NCBI GenBank assembly: GCA_012032575.1
Contig: JAAUSP010000009.1
Coordinates: 1 to 34,470 of the forward strand
From: Anaerolineales bacterium
GTDB taxonomy: Bacteria; Chloroflexota; Anaerolineae; 4572-78; J111
Length of the DNA: 34,470 nucleotides
Direction: 5' to 3'
In this document: one piece after another, positions 9,203 to 17,732 of the stretch
How positions within the stretch are numbered: the first letter of the stretch is position 1
Layout: each line of letters begins with the position of its first letter
Position numbers and translations under genes: made by a program
The notes under the pieces: generated by a model
Told to the model about the DNA's origin: nothing
The model's input: the letters and a program-made list of their open reading frames with translations, nothing else
Database searches by the model: none

Positions 9203-9240
9203 GTAAAAATTTTTAGTTTACAAAGAAAGGACGGGCAAGT

Positions 9241-10240
9241 ATGAAAAATTAATCAACAAACCGGAAGATGTCGTCGTTCAATCGCTGGGCGGGGTGGCCG
9301 CAGCGCATGGTGAATTGGTGAAAGTTCTTTACAATCCCAATATTGTTGTGCGTGCTGATGCCCCGGTCCAGGGAAAAGTCGGCGTCATCTCCGGTGGCGG
9401 CAGCGGCCACGAGCCGATGCACGGTGGCTTTGTGGGGATGGGCATGCTCGACGCGGCTTGCCCCGGTGATGTTTTTACCTCACCCACCCCCGACCAGATG
9501 GAAGCGGCGACCAAAGCCGTTAACGGCGGAGCGGGCGTACTGCATATCGTCAAAAACTACACCGGCGACGTGATGAACTTCGAAATGGCCGCCGAATTGT
9601 GCCAGGCCGAAGGCATTGACGTAGTCGCTGTCGTCACCAACGATGACGTAGCCGTGCAGGACAGCCTGTGGACTGCCGGACGCCGAGGTGTAGGCATCAC
9701 CGTGCTGGCCGAGAAAATCTGCGGCGCTGCGGCTGAAAAGCGCATGAATTTGCAGCAAGTGGCCGACATTTGCCGTAAGGTCAATGATCAAGGCCGTTCC
9801 ATGGGCATGGCGCTCACCTCTTGCGCCGTCCCCGCCGCCGGCAAACCCACCTTTGAAATCGGTGATAACGAAATGGAGATGGGTGTAGGCATTCACGGTG
9901 AACCCGGCCGCAAACGCATGGAACTGCAAAGCGCCGATGAAATCACCGAAATGATGGCCGAAGCGATCATCTCTGATCTGCCCTACAAAATGGCGACAGC
10001 GTTATCGCCATGGTCAACGGCATGGGCGGCACCCCGCTGATTGAACTCTACATCATCTACAACAAGCTCAACCAGATTCTGCAAGGTAAGGGCATCAAGA
10101 TTGTGCGCAATTTGGTGGGCAACTACATCACCTCGTTGGAAATGCAAGGCTGCTCGATTACGCTTCTCAAAACCGATGACGAACTAACCGCACTGTGGGA
10201 TGCCCCGGTGCATACACCTGCCTTACGCTGGGGAGTATAA
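9241..10240 (+). CDS. dhaK: Dihydroxyacetone kinase subunit DhaK (two frameshifts)
   Basis: DhaK binds dihydroxyacetone covalently for phosphorylation by DhaL. The family active-site His is visible in 'GVGIHGEPG' at about residue 218, and '[15 protein letters not shown]' near 45-59 is the substrate-binding loop. As given, the frame is broken twice. The ATG at 9241 after 'aaaggac' reads into a stop unless one A is added to the A5 run at 9244-9248, giving [15 protein letters not shown] second A is missing at 9987-9990; with it, '[19 protein letters not shown]' continues to the normal C-terminus [11 protein letters not shown]. Corrected length is 333 residues, usual for the family. Stop codon and dhaL start are 7 bp apart, so the two are co-transcribed. 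Confidence 0.92.
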
Positions 10241-10247
10241 CTGTACT

Positions 10248-10874
10248 ATGGTCAACCGAGATAACCTTATCGCCTGGATTGATACGTTAGTCCAGGTTTA
10301 TGCCGACAACAAACAATACCTGACCCAACTCGATTCCAATATTGGCGACGCCGATCATGGTATCAATATGGATCGGGGTTTTCAGGCCGTCAAAGTGGAT
10401 TTGGCTAAAACCAACCCGCCGGATATCAGCAGCGTGCTGAAAACAGTCGCCATGGCCCTGATTCGGACGGTGGGCGGCGCGTCCGGCCCGTTATATGGCA
10501 CCTTTTTTATGCGGGCCAGCGCGGCATGCGCCAACAAGTCTGAACTGGGACCGGCGGATGTAGTTGCCCTGTTTGAGGCCGGGTTGGAAGGTGTTTTACA
10601 GCGCGGCAAAGCCGAACTGAATGACAAAACGATGGTAGACGCCCAAAGACCGGCGCTCGACGCCATGAAACAGGCCCTGGCCGACAACAACGATCTGAAG
10701 ACCATCCTGCAAAAGGGTCTGGCCGCGGCGGAAGAAGGGATGAAAAATACCATCCCGCTGCAAGCCAAAAAAGGCCGAGCCAGTTACCTGGGTGAACGCA
10801 GCATCGGGCATCAAGACCCCGGCGCAACTTCATCATACTTGTTGCTCAAAGCGGCGGCGGATCTCTGGGCTTAA
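10248..10874 (+). CDS. dhaL: Dihydroxyacetone kinase ADP-binding subunit DhaL
   Basis: DhaL carries tightly bound ADP that is recharged by phospho-DhaM and then phosphorylates dihydroxyacetone on DhaK. The Mg-nucleotide motif is seen as 'DSNIGDADHGINMDRG' near residues 28-43, with the three conserved Asp residues. 'TVGGASGPLYGTFFMR' near 80-95 and 'KKGRASYLGERSIGHQDPG' near 175-193 are family signatures. Length is 208 residues, typical for DhaL and too short for the fused ATP-dependent kinase. This fits the presence of dhaM, HPr and EI about 9 kb downstream. The ATG at 10248 was chosen because the longer frame overlaps dhaK. Confidence 0.95.
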   Translation: MVNRDNLIAWIDTLVQVYADNKQYLTQLDSNIGDADHGINMDRGFQAVKVDLAKTNPPDISSVLKTVAMALIRTVGGASGPLYGTFFMRASAACANKSELGPADVVALFEAGLEGVLQRGKAELNDKTMVDAQRPALDAMKQALADNNDLKTILQKGLAAAEEGMKNTIPLQAKKGRASYLGERSIGHQDPGATSSYLLLKAAADLWA

Positions 10875-10972
10875 GGTTATCCGGTAAAAAGTAGCAAGGT
10901 AACAGGTAGCAAGGTAGCCGGTCTGGTTACTGGCTGCTTGTGCTGGGCTGCAACTTGTTATTCAATCAAACC

Positions 10973-10990
10973 TGTCACCGTGATGTGACA
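10973..10990. promoter_or_regulatory. Inverted repeat upstream of glpK
   Basis: TGTCAC (10973-10978) and GTGACA (10985-10990) are perfect inverted copies 6 bp apart, 33 bases before the glpK start codon. This may be an operator. The preceding stretch 10889-10920 has irregular 7/8-bp units such as 'tagcaagg' and 'taacagg', resembling the other intergenic repeats. Confidence 0.35.
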
Positions 10991-11022
10991 ACTAATTATT
11001 CAATGTTGAAGGAGAAACAATT

Positions 11023-12537
11023 ATGGCTAAATATGTGGCCGCTATAGATCAGGGTACCACCAGTACCCGCTGCATGATCTTCAATCACGCCGGTGAGTCG
11101 GTCGGCCTCCATCAAATGGAACACGAGCAAATCTATCCCCAACCCGGCTGGGTCGAACACGACCCCATGGAAATTTGGGCGCGCACCCAGGATGTTATCA
11201 AGGGCGCGCTGCAAAAAGCCGGCATCACTGCCGCCGACATTGCCGCCGTAGGCATCACCAATCAACGCGAAACCACCGTTGTGTGGGATAAAAACACAGG
11301 CAAGCCGTATCACAATGCGCTGGTCTGGCAAGATACCCGCACCGATAAACTTGTCAACGAATTTGCCAAAGACGGCGGGCAGGACCGCTTCCGCGCCCAG
11401 GTTGGCTTGCCCCTGGCAACCTATTTCTCCGGCCCCAAAGTCAGATGGCTGCTGGACAATGTGCCCGGTCTGCGCGAAGCCGCCGACAAAGGCGACGCCA
11501 TTTTTGGTAACATTGATACCTGGGTTATCTGGAATCTGACCGGCGGCCCCAACGGCGGCGCCCACGTGACCGACGTGAGCAATGCTTCCCGGACCATGTT
11601 GATGGACCTGGATGGCTGCAAGTGGGATGACGCTATTTGCGCGACGATGGGCATTCCCAAGTCTATGCTGCCCGAAATTCGCCCCTCGAGCGACCCCAAG
11701 ATTTACGGCTATACCCTGCCCGACGGCCCCTTTGGCGGACGGCTCCCCGTCTGCGGCGACCTGGGCGACCAGCAAGCGGCTACGGTAGGTCAAGCCTGCT
11801 TCAGCCCCGGCGAAGCCAAAAACACCTACGGCACCGGCTGCTTCATGATCCTCAACACCGGCACCGAAATTGTGCCCTCCAAGAACGGCCTGCTGACCAC
11901 CACCTGCTACAAATTTGGCGATGAGCCGACTGTTTATGCTCTGGAAGGCTCCATTGCCATCACCGGCGCATTGGTGCAATGGCTGCGCGACAACCTCAAG
12001 TTGATTGAAAAATCAACCGATGTGGAAGATTTGGCCCGCACCGTGGAAGACAACGGCGGCATCTACTTTGTTCCGGCTTTCTCCGGCCTCTTTGCCCCCT
12101 ACTGGAAGAACGAAGCCCGTGGCGTGATCGCCGGTATGACCCGCTATGTCAACCGGGGCCACTTTGCCCGCGCCGCCCTGGAAGCCACTGCTTACCAAAC
12201 CCGCGAAGTCCTCGACGCCATGAACGCCGACTCCGGCGTGCCGCTGACTGCGCTCAAGGTTGACGGCGGTATGGTTTACAACAACCTGCTCATGCAGTTC
12301 CAGGCCGATGTGTTGGGCGTTCCGGTTGTCCGGCCCAAGGTAGCTGAAACCACCGCCCTCGGCGCGGCCTACGCTGCCGGCTTGGCCGTTGGCTTCTGGA
12401 AGAACACCGATGAAATGCGGGCGAACTGGGGCATGGACAAAACCTGGGACCCGACCCCCGGCAGCAAAGCCAGCACCGACCTGTACAAAGAGTGGAAGAA
12501 GGCTGTCACCCGCACCTTTGATTGGGTGGAGCACTAA
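11023..12537 (+). CDS. glpK: Glycerol kinase (catalytically complete copy)
   Basis: Phosphorylates glycerol to sn-glycerol-3-phosphate with ATP in the cytoplasm, trapping glycerol entering through GlpF. All FGGY-kinase landmarks are present: phosphate loop D9-QGTTSTR16, glycerol-contacting R82-E83 in NQRETT and Y134, catalytic Asp249 in 'GDLGDQQAA', adenosine-side YGTGCF at 269-274 and DGGMVYNN at 414-421. The length of 504 residues is standard. 'gaaggagaaacaATTATGG' provides a good ribosome site before the ATG. The loop phosphorylated by HPr in some Firmicutes (a His near 230) has no His here, so that form of PTS control seems absent. A degenerate paralogue lies at 17733-19292. Confidence 0.97.
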   Translation: MAKYVAAIDQGTTSTRCMIFNHAGESVGLHQMEHEQIYPQPGWVEHDPMEIWARTQDVIKGALQKAGITAADIAAVGITNQRETTVVWDKNTGKPYHNALVWQDTRTDKLVNEFAKDGGQDRFRAQVGLPLATYFSGPKVRWLLDNVPGLREAADKGDAIFGNIDTWVIWNLTGGPNGGAHVTDVSNASRTMLMDLDGCKWDDAICATMGIPKSMLPEIRPSSDPKIYGYTLPDGPFGGRLPVCGDLGDQQAATVGQACFSPGEAKNTYGTGCFMILNTGTEIVPSKNGLLTTTCYKFGDEPTVYALEGSIAITGALVQWLRDNLKLIEKSTDVEDLARTVEDNGGIYFVPAFSGLFAPYWKNEARGVIAGMTRYVNRGHFARAALEATAYQTREVLDAMNADSGVPLTALKVDGGMVYNNLLMQFQADVLGVPVVRPKVAETTALGAAYAAGLAVGFWKNTDEMRANWGMDKTWDPTPGSKASTDLYKEWKKAVTRTFDWVEH

Positions 12538-12766
12538 GCAAGTAGTAAGTAGTAGGGAGTAGGGAGTAAGGGTTTTCCGGTTTCCCAACTTTGTTGGGAA
12601 ACCGGAAACTTAAGAACCTGATTACCTGCTAATGGTAGGGTAGTGACTCAATCGAATAGGTAGGGGGAATGAACTTTTCCTTCCCCCTACCTATGGAAAA
12701 ATAGAGGAGTCCAAAGCGAAGCTTTGGGGCCTCAACTGATCTGTTCCAACAAAAGATATTTGACTT
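12538..12766. repeat. glpK-glpA intergenic region: heptamer repeat plus two perfect hairpins
   Basis: Starting at about 12540, 7-bp units (aagtagt, aagtagt, agggagt, agggagt) are followed by a perfect 16-bp stem at 12574-12589 and 12593-12608 with a 3-base loop. A second perfect 14-bp stem follows at 12656-12669 (ATAGGTAGGGGGAA) and 12681-12694. Neither has a clear T tract. They could reduce read-through from glpK, protect mRNA ends, or be mobile palindromes. No gene is present. Confidence 0.6.
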
Positions 12767-14387
12767 ATGAAAAAATCAACTGAAGTTTTAGTCATTGGCG
12801 GAGGGGCGACAGGCTGTGGCATCCTGTTCGATTTGGCCCAGCGTGGCTTCAAATGCATGCTGGTTGAACGGGGAGCCTTGTCCTATGGCACTTCAGGGCG
12901 CTTTCATGGGTTGCTGCACAGCGGTGGACGCTACGCCGTTAACGACTCCGATGCCGCCCGCGAATGCATCGAAGAAAACATGATTTTACGCAAAATCATG
13001 CCTCACTGCATCGAGGATACCGGTGGTTTGTTTGTCAGCGTGCCGGGCGACCCCCTCGAATTTACCAACGAATTTTACACGGCCTGCCAGAAAGTCGGCA
13101 TCCCCGTTGAAGAAATTTCCCCCGGCGAAGCACTTCGCCGGGAACCGCTCTTGAACCCCAAAATGACCCGTGCTTTCACTGTACCCGATGGCAGCGTGGA
13201 AACGTGGGAAGCCTGCAAGTCGCTGGTCGAATCGGCCCAGGAGTATGGGGCCGAAGTTTTGACCTATCACAAAATTGTCAACATGCTGGTCAGTAACGGC
13301 AAAGTGACCGGCGCGGTGGCCCAAAATGTCGTTACCGGCGATGAAGTTGTCATCGAAGCCGATCTGGTGGTCAGCGCGGCCGGGGCCTGGGGCGGCCAGA
13401 TTGCTCACATGGCCGGCTGCGATGTGACCGTTTATGCCGGCAAGGGCACGATGGTGGCTATGAACTATCGTATGGTCAACACGGTCGTCAATCGCTGTAT
13501 CAAGCCGCACGACGGCGATATTATTGTGCCCATTGCCTCGGTGGCAGTCATTGGAACCACCTCGGTGCGAGTGCCGACCCGGACAATTACGCTATTGAAG
13601 ATTGGGAAATCCAGTTGATGCTGGACGAAGGCGAGAAGCTTGTCCCCAGTTTTAAGCACTTCCGGGCGTGCGAGCCTGGGCCGGGGTTCGTCCACTGTAC
13701 CAGGAAAAAGCCGAGGGGGCCGACCTGCGCGACGTGACCCGTAAATATACCCTGCTCGATCACACCCCGCGTGATGGGGTGGATAATTTTGTCACCATCA
13801 CCGGCGGCAAATGGACCACCTATCGGCTGATGGCCGAAGAGACGGTGGACCTGGTCTGCCGGAAACTGGGCACAGAGCGGCCCTGCCAGACAGCCACCAC
13901 TGTGCTCAAAAGCCCCGGCGACAAGAAATTTTTTACCCTGGGCCAACGCCTGGCCAAAATCGAGTCGGGCGAATGGGGCGGCCAGCTTATCTGCGAATGT
14001 GAACTGGTTACTCGTCCCCAAATCGAAGAGCACCTGACCCACGACCCGACCAACATCATTAACAACCTCCGGCGTGATTTGCGCCTGGGCATGGGTCCCT
14101 GCCAGGGCGGCTTTTGCACCTATCGGGCCGCCGGGATTATGAACGAGCACAAGCGGCTTTCGGCTCCAGCGACCAACAAAGCCCTGGTGGACTTTTTACA
14201 GGAACGCTGGAAAGGGGTCCAATCGGTGCTGTGGGGCCAGCATTTGCGCCAGATGCAGCTCGACGAGGGCATTTACCTGGGCCTGTTGGGCCTGGACAAA
14301 CTGCCCACCGAACTCAGCGGCCTGGACCGAGGCCGCATCGGCGAAGTGGAGACGGAAGGGTATTTTGAATTAGAAACACAAAGTTAG
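12767..14387 (+). CDS. glpA: Anaerobic glycerol-3-phosphate dehydrogenase subunit A (two frameshifts)
   Basis: FAD-dependent oxidation of glycerol-3-phosphate to dihydroxyacetone phosphate. The FAD-binding GxGxxG motif is in 'VLVIGGGATGCGILFDLA' at residues 8-25, followed by the flavin signature 'GTSGRFHGLLHSGGRYAV'. The C-terminal BFD-type [2Fe-2S] domain shows CEC in 'LICECELVTRPQIEEHL' and CQGGFC in 'LGMGPCQGGFC', which distinguishes GlpA from aerobic GlpD. One base is missing near 13571-13574 and another near 13667; restoring both joins 'GTTSVRV', 'ADPDNYAIEDWEIQLMLDEG' and 'RAWAGVRPLYQ'. Corrected length is 540 residues, normal for GlpA. It is followed by glpB and glpC. Confidence 0.93.
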
Positions 14388-14394
14388 AAAAAAG

Positions 14395-14513
14395 GTAACT
14401 GCTCAGCCATCATGTCATTTCGAGGCCGTAGGCCGACGCGAAGCGTCCCTACTACGCTCCAGAGGCATCAGAGATTTCTCCCTTCGGTCGAAATGACATG
14501 CCTGAGTTGTTAC
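14395..14513. mobile_element. MITE-like inverted-repeat element, copy 2
   Basis: The left end GTAACTGCTCAGCC and right end 'cctgagttgttac' are imperfect inverted copies, and the inner arms atgtcatttcga / tcgaaatgacat match copies 1 and 3. The arms contain small palindromes (ggccgtaggcc; cccttcgg). It lies between glpA and glpB and so interrupts the operon without disrupting a gene. The flanks agaaaaaag and aggaaaaag are similar but not identical, so a duplication is uncertain. Confidence 0.6.
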
Positions 14514-14529
14514 GTTACAGGAAAAAGCT

Positions 14530-15795
14530 ATGTCTCGCTATGATGTTATTGTCATTGGAGCCGGGCTGGCCGGGCTGACCACAGCCTGCCAACTGGCCCA
14601 ACATAATAAAAAAGTTTTGGTAACTGCCACCGGGATTGGGGCGCTGCTGTTAGCTTCGGGCTGTATTGATGTGCTGGGGTTTCAACCCGCCGGCTCGATG
14701 GAGCCGGTCAAGAACCCGGCCGGCAAACTGGACGACTTTTTGACCGAGCGGCCCAACCATCCCTACGGCATTGTCGGGCGAGCCAACCTGGAAGCCGGGA
14801 TCACCAATTTCCTCAAGCTGGTCAATCAACAGAGCCTGGATTACCAGGGCGACTTCAGCCGCAACTGGTTGCTGCCCAGCGCCGCCGGAGCGGTTCACCC
14901 CACCTGTCTGGCCCCGGCTTCACTGGCTAAAGGAGACTTAAGCAGCCGGGACAGTATGCTCATTGTCGGCTTCAGCCAGATGCGTGATTTCTATCCCACT
15001 TTGATTAGCCAAAACCTTAACGAGCAGGATTTGGTCAAAGCTGAGTCTTGCATGATTGATGTCACCATTCCGCGGGCGGGTAAAGTGGATGTGGTTCCGA
15101 CGGAAGTTGCCCATGCCTTTGAAAGAGCCGATTTCAGGCGCGAGGTTATCAAGGCGGTCAAAAGTCAAAGTAAAGGCTTCAAACGGATTGGCTTTCCGGC
15201 TATGCTGGGAGTGCAGCAGCACCGCGAGGTAGTGGCCGATTTGGAAAAGGGGCTGGACAAACCTGTGTTTGAGATCAGCGCCCTGCCGCCTTCGATACCG
15301 GGCCGGCGCTTGTACGAAGCGTTGAAGGGAGCTTTTTTGCAAGCCGGCGGCAAGCTGATTATCAGCGGCAAAATTGTCGCCGGGACCATCGAGGCTGGCC
15401 GGGTGACGCAGGTGCAACTGGAAACCATCAGCCGTATCAAGCCGATCCAGGCCCAACATTACGTTTTAGCCACCGGCGGCCTTTTTGGCGGCGGTCTGGC
15501 CGCCCATCAGGATGGCAATGTGACCGAGCAGGTTTTTGGTCTGCCCATTACCGCCGAAACCAACCGGCACAAGTGGTTCAACCAGCACTTTGTTTCGTCC
15601 GAGGGCCAGCCCATTTTTAATTACGGGGTCAAAGTTAACGAGCGCTTGAACCCGGTCAACGGCAGCGCTGTCCCTCTGGCCGAAAACCTGTACGCCGTCG
15701 GCGCGATTTTAGCCGAGTCGGAATGGGCGCACGGGCGCACCGGAGATGGTTTGGCGGTGGCGACGGCGGCCGCGGTGGTCAAGCAAATTGGTTAG
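14530..15795 (+). CDS. glpB: Anaerobic glycerol-3-phosphate dehydrogenase subunit B
   Basis: The flavoprotein subunit linking GlpA to the membrane-associated GlpC. The Rossmann motif is 'YDVIVIGAGLAGLTTACQLA' at residues 4-23, followed by the GlpB-typical 'LLLASGCIDVLGFQP'. The C-terminal 'AVGAILAESEWAHGRTGDG' is the second FAD-binding motif. The length (421 residues) agrees with the family. The ATG at 14530 follows 'aggaaaaagct'. It is intact in this sequence. The downstream glpC start is 20 bp past its stop. Confidence 0.94.
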   Translation: MSRYDVIVIGAGLAGLTTACQLAQHNKKVLVTATGIGALLLASGCIDVLGFQPAGSMEPVKNPAGKLDDFLTERPNHPYGIVGRANLEAGITNFLKLVNQQSLDYQGDFSRNWLLPSAAGAVHPTCLAPASLAKGDLSSRDSMLIVGFSQMRDFYPTLISQNLNEQDLVKAESCMIDVTIPRAGKVDVVPTEVAHAFERADFRREVIKAVKSQSKGFKRIGFPAMLGVQQHREVVADLEKGLDKPVFEISALPPSIPGRRLYEALKGAFLQAGGKLIISGKIVAGTIEAGRVTQVQLETISRIKPIQAQHYVLATGGLFGGGLAAHQDGNVTEQVFGLPITAETNRHKWFNQHFVSSEGQPIFNYGVKVNERLNPVNGSAVPLAENLYAVGAILAESEWAHGRTGDGLAVATAAAVVKQIG

Positions 15796-15815
15796 GTAAG
15801 GAACAGGAGTTTTTT

Positions 15816-17078
15816 GTGAGCACAGAAACTTTGGATGACATCACGTTGTCCATCTTTCATCAAGTTCAAAACAGCGCGGATTTGTGCGTTAAATGCAATA
15901 TTTGTACGTCTCACTGCCCGGTTGCCAACGTTACCCCCAAATTTCCCGGCCCCAAATTTGTGGGACCGCAGGCGCAGCGCTTCCGCAATCCGCACGAAAT
16001 CTCGGTGGACGACAGCCTGGATTATTGCAGCGGCTGCGGGGTTTGCACCATGGTCTGCCCGCACGAAGTCAAAGTGATGGAGATGAACGCCAAGGCCCGC
16101 TATAAGCTCTACCAGCGCCGGGGCATTCCGCTGCGAAACCGGCTGCTGGGCCGTTCCGAGTTGATGGGCCAACTGGCCAGCCCCGTCGCGCCGATTGCCA
16201 ATTTTATGGCTCATCTGAAACCGCTGCGAATTCTGGCCGAGATGATGATGGGCGTCCACCGCGATGCGCCGCTGCCGCCCTTCTCCTTTGAAACGTTTCG
16301 GGGCTGGTACAAGGGTATCCACCAAAAAAGGAACGGGCGCAAAAAGACCGGCCAACAGGTGGTTTATTTCCACGGCTGTAGCACGGCTTATTTTGAGCCG
16401 CATGTGGGCAAGGCGGCTGTGGCCGTACTGGAGCACAACGGCTTTGACGTCATTGTGCCGGAGCAAGTTTGCTGCGGCCTGCCCATGCTCTCCAACGCCG
16501 AATTTGATGCGGCCTGCCATAACGCTGAAAAGAATGTCAATTCGCTGGTCAAGTACGCCCGTCAGGGCATCCCAATTGTCGGCACTTCGACAAGCTGCAC
16601 CCTTTCGCTCAAATCCGATTACCGCCATATTCTCGACCTGAACACCGAACCGTATGAACTGGTGGCCCGGCACACCTACGACATTTGCGAATTTCTGCTC
16701 GATTTGGCCGACGCCGGTGAACTCAAGACCGATTTCAAAGCGGTTGAAACCACCCTGCCCTACCATTCACCATGCCAGCTCAAAGCCCACAATATGGGTC
16801 TGCCGGCGATTGATTTGATGGAGATGATCCCCGGCGTCAACATTCAGCACGTTCAGGCCGAGTGCTGCGGCATTGCCGGGACGTATGGCTATAAGAAGGA
16901 AAAATACCAGATTGGGATGGATGTCGGCAAACCGTTGTTCGATCAGGTCAAAGCGTCCGGCTCAAAGGTGGCTGTGTGCGACAGCGAAACCTGCCGCTGG
17001 CAGATTGCTCACGCCACCGGAGCCAAAATGATCCATCCGGTTGAGTTGCTGGCCCAGGCGTATGGGCTGGAGTATTGA
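15816..17078 (+). CDS. glpC: Anaerobic glycerol-3-phosphate dehydrogenase iron-sulfur subunit C
   Basis: Passes electrons from GlpAB to the quinone pool. Two [4Fe-4S] motifs stand near the N-terminus, CVKCNICTSHCP at about residue 25 and CSGCGVCTMVCP near 71. Two cysteine-rich CCG domains follow, seen as CCGLPM and CCGIAGTYG, as in GlpC and heterodisulfide reductase D proteins. Length is 420 residues. The GTG start at 15816 is preferred because AGGAG lies 6 bases upstream and the family begins there; the longer frame runs into glpB. The gene completes a standard glpABC set. Confidence 0.94.
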   Translation: MSTETLDDITLSIFHQVQNSADLCVKCNICTSHCPVANVTPKFPGPKFVGPQAQRFRNPHEISVDDSLDYCSGCGVCTMVCPHEVKVMEMNAKARYKLYQRRGIPLRNRLLGRSELMGQLASPVAPIANFMAHLKPLRILAEMMMGVHRDAPLPPFSFETFRGWYKGIHQKRNGRKKTGQQVVYFHGCSTAYFEPHVGKAAVAVLEHNGFDVIVPEQVCCGLPMLSNAEFDAACHNAEKNVNSLVKYARQGIPIVGTSTSCTLSLKSDYRHILDLNTEPYELVARHTYDICEFLLDLADAGELKTDFKAVETTLPYHSPCQLKAHNMGLPAIDLMEMIPGVNIQHVQAECCGIAGTYGYKKEKYQIGMDVGKPLFDQVKASGSKVAVCDSETCRWQIAHATGAKMIHPVELLAQAYGLEY

Positions 17079-17155
17079 CCGGGGACAGGAGACCGGAGAC
17101 CGGGAATCTCGGTCTAATGCCCAAATTGCCGGTCATCGGTCTCTCATCCCCGGTC
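17077..17155. repeat. Heptamer-repeat hairpin after glpC
   Basis: GACCGGGGA at 17077-17085 pairs with TCCCCGGTC at 17147-17155. The full 27-base arms (17077-17103 and 17129-17155) match at 22 positions. The left arm contains 7-bp units (agaccgg, agaccgg). The hairpin begins inside the glpC stop codon and covers the region where the next gene's ribosome site would be. Confidence 0.65.
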
Positions 17156-17157
17156 CT

Positions 17158-17703
17158 TTGGATGAGTGGGAAAGCCGCTGGGCGGCTTATGATGAACCCA
17201 CCTATCAGGTGGTTTTAAGTTATATCCGGCCTGAAGATGTGGTTCTGGATATTGGGGCGGGTGATTTACGGCTGGCCCGGCGGATGGCCTCCATCGCCCG
17301 GCACATTTATGCCATTGAAATGCAGCCCGCGTTATTGGCTCATCAAGGGTCGCTGCCTGCAAACCTGACTGTGCTCTGCGCTGATGCTCGTTCTATTCCC
17401 TGGGCCAGGGGCATTACGGTGGGGGTGCTTTTGATGCGCCACTGCACCCACGTCGGTTTGTATGCTGCGCGGCTGCGGGCAGCGGGCTGTGAGCGCTTGA
17501 TTACCAATGCCCGCTGGGGCATGGGGGTTGAGCAGATGGATTTGGGACCGCGCCGCCCCTGGCCCTCGGTTGAGATTGGTTGGTATGCCTGCTTGTGTGG
17601 TCAAACCGGCTTTGTAACTGGTCCGCCGGAGCTACTAACTGAAGAACGAATGGACCAGGTTAACGAAACGGAAAACTGCCCGGCTTGTTTGCCGTACCGA
17701 TGA
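17158..17703 (+). CDS. Class I SAM-dependent methyltransferase-like protein
   Basis: Probably a methyltransferase: 'PEDVVLDIGAGDLRLARRMA' is the SAM-binding motif I and 'IYAIEMQPALLA' contains the acidic motif II residue. 'NLTVLCADARSIPW' resembles motif III. The C-terminus has paired cysteines (CLCGQTGF and CPAC) that could bind zinc. The nearest recognisable group is the KsgA-like fold, but the substrate is unknown. The start is uncertain: an in-frame TTG at 17158 begins right after the hairpin, while the longer frame to 17041 overlaps glpC and reads through the palindrome. It sits between glpC and the second glpK, an unusual place for a methyltransferase. Confidence 0.6.
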   Translation: MDEWESRWAAYDEPTYQVVLSYIRPEDVVLDIGAGDLRLARRMASIARHIYAIEMQPALLAHQGSLPANLTVLCADARSIPWARGITVGVLLMRHCTHVGLYAARLRAAGCERLITNARWGMGVEQMDLGPRRPWPSVEIGWYACLCGQTGFVTGPPELLTEERMDQVNETENCPACLPYR

Positions 17704-17732
17704 CAATGAGCATTCAGGCAACAGAGTAGCGG

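Noticed and set aside
9241..10240. Programmed frameshifting in dhaK
   Set aside because: Breaks in nine unrelated genes share the same missing-base pattern without slippery heptamers plus stimulatory structures, so sequence error is simpler.
10248..10874. ATP-dependent single-chain dihydroxyacetone kinase
   Set aside because: DhaK and DhaL are separate and a DhaM/HPr/EI chain is present, so the PTS-dependent type fits better.
10996..11979. Minus-strand frame of 327 residues
   Set aside because: Antisense to glpK, whose motifs are complete; the translation is low in recognisable features.
15792..16766. Minus-strand frame of 324 residues
   Set aside because: Antisense to glpC, with no motif or ribosome site.
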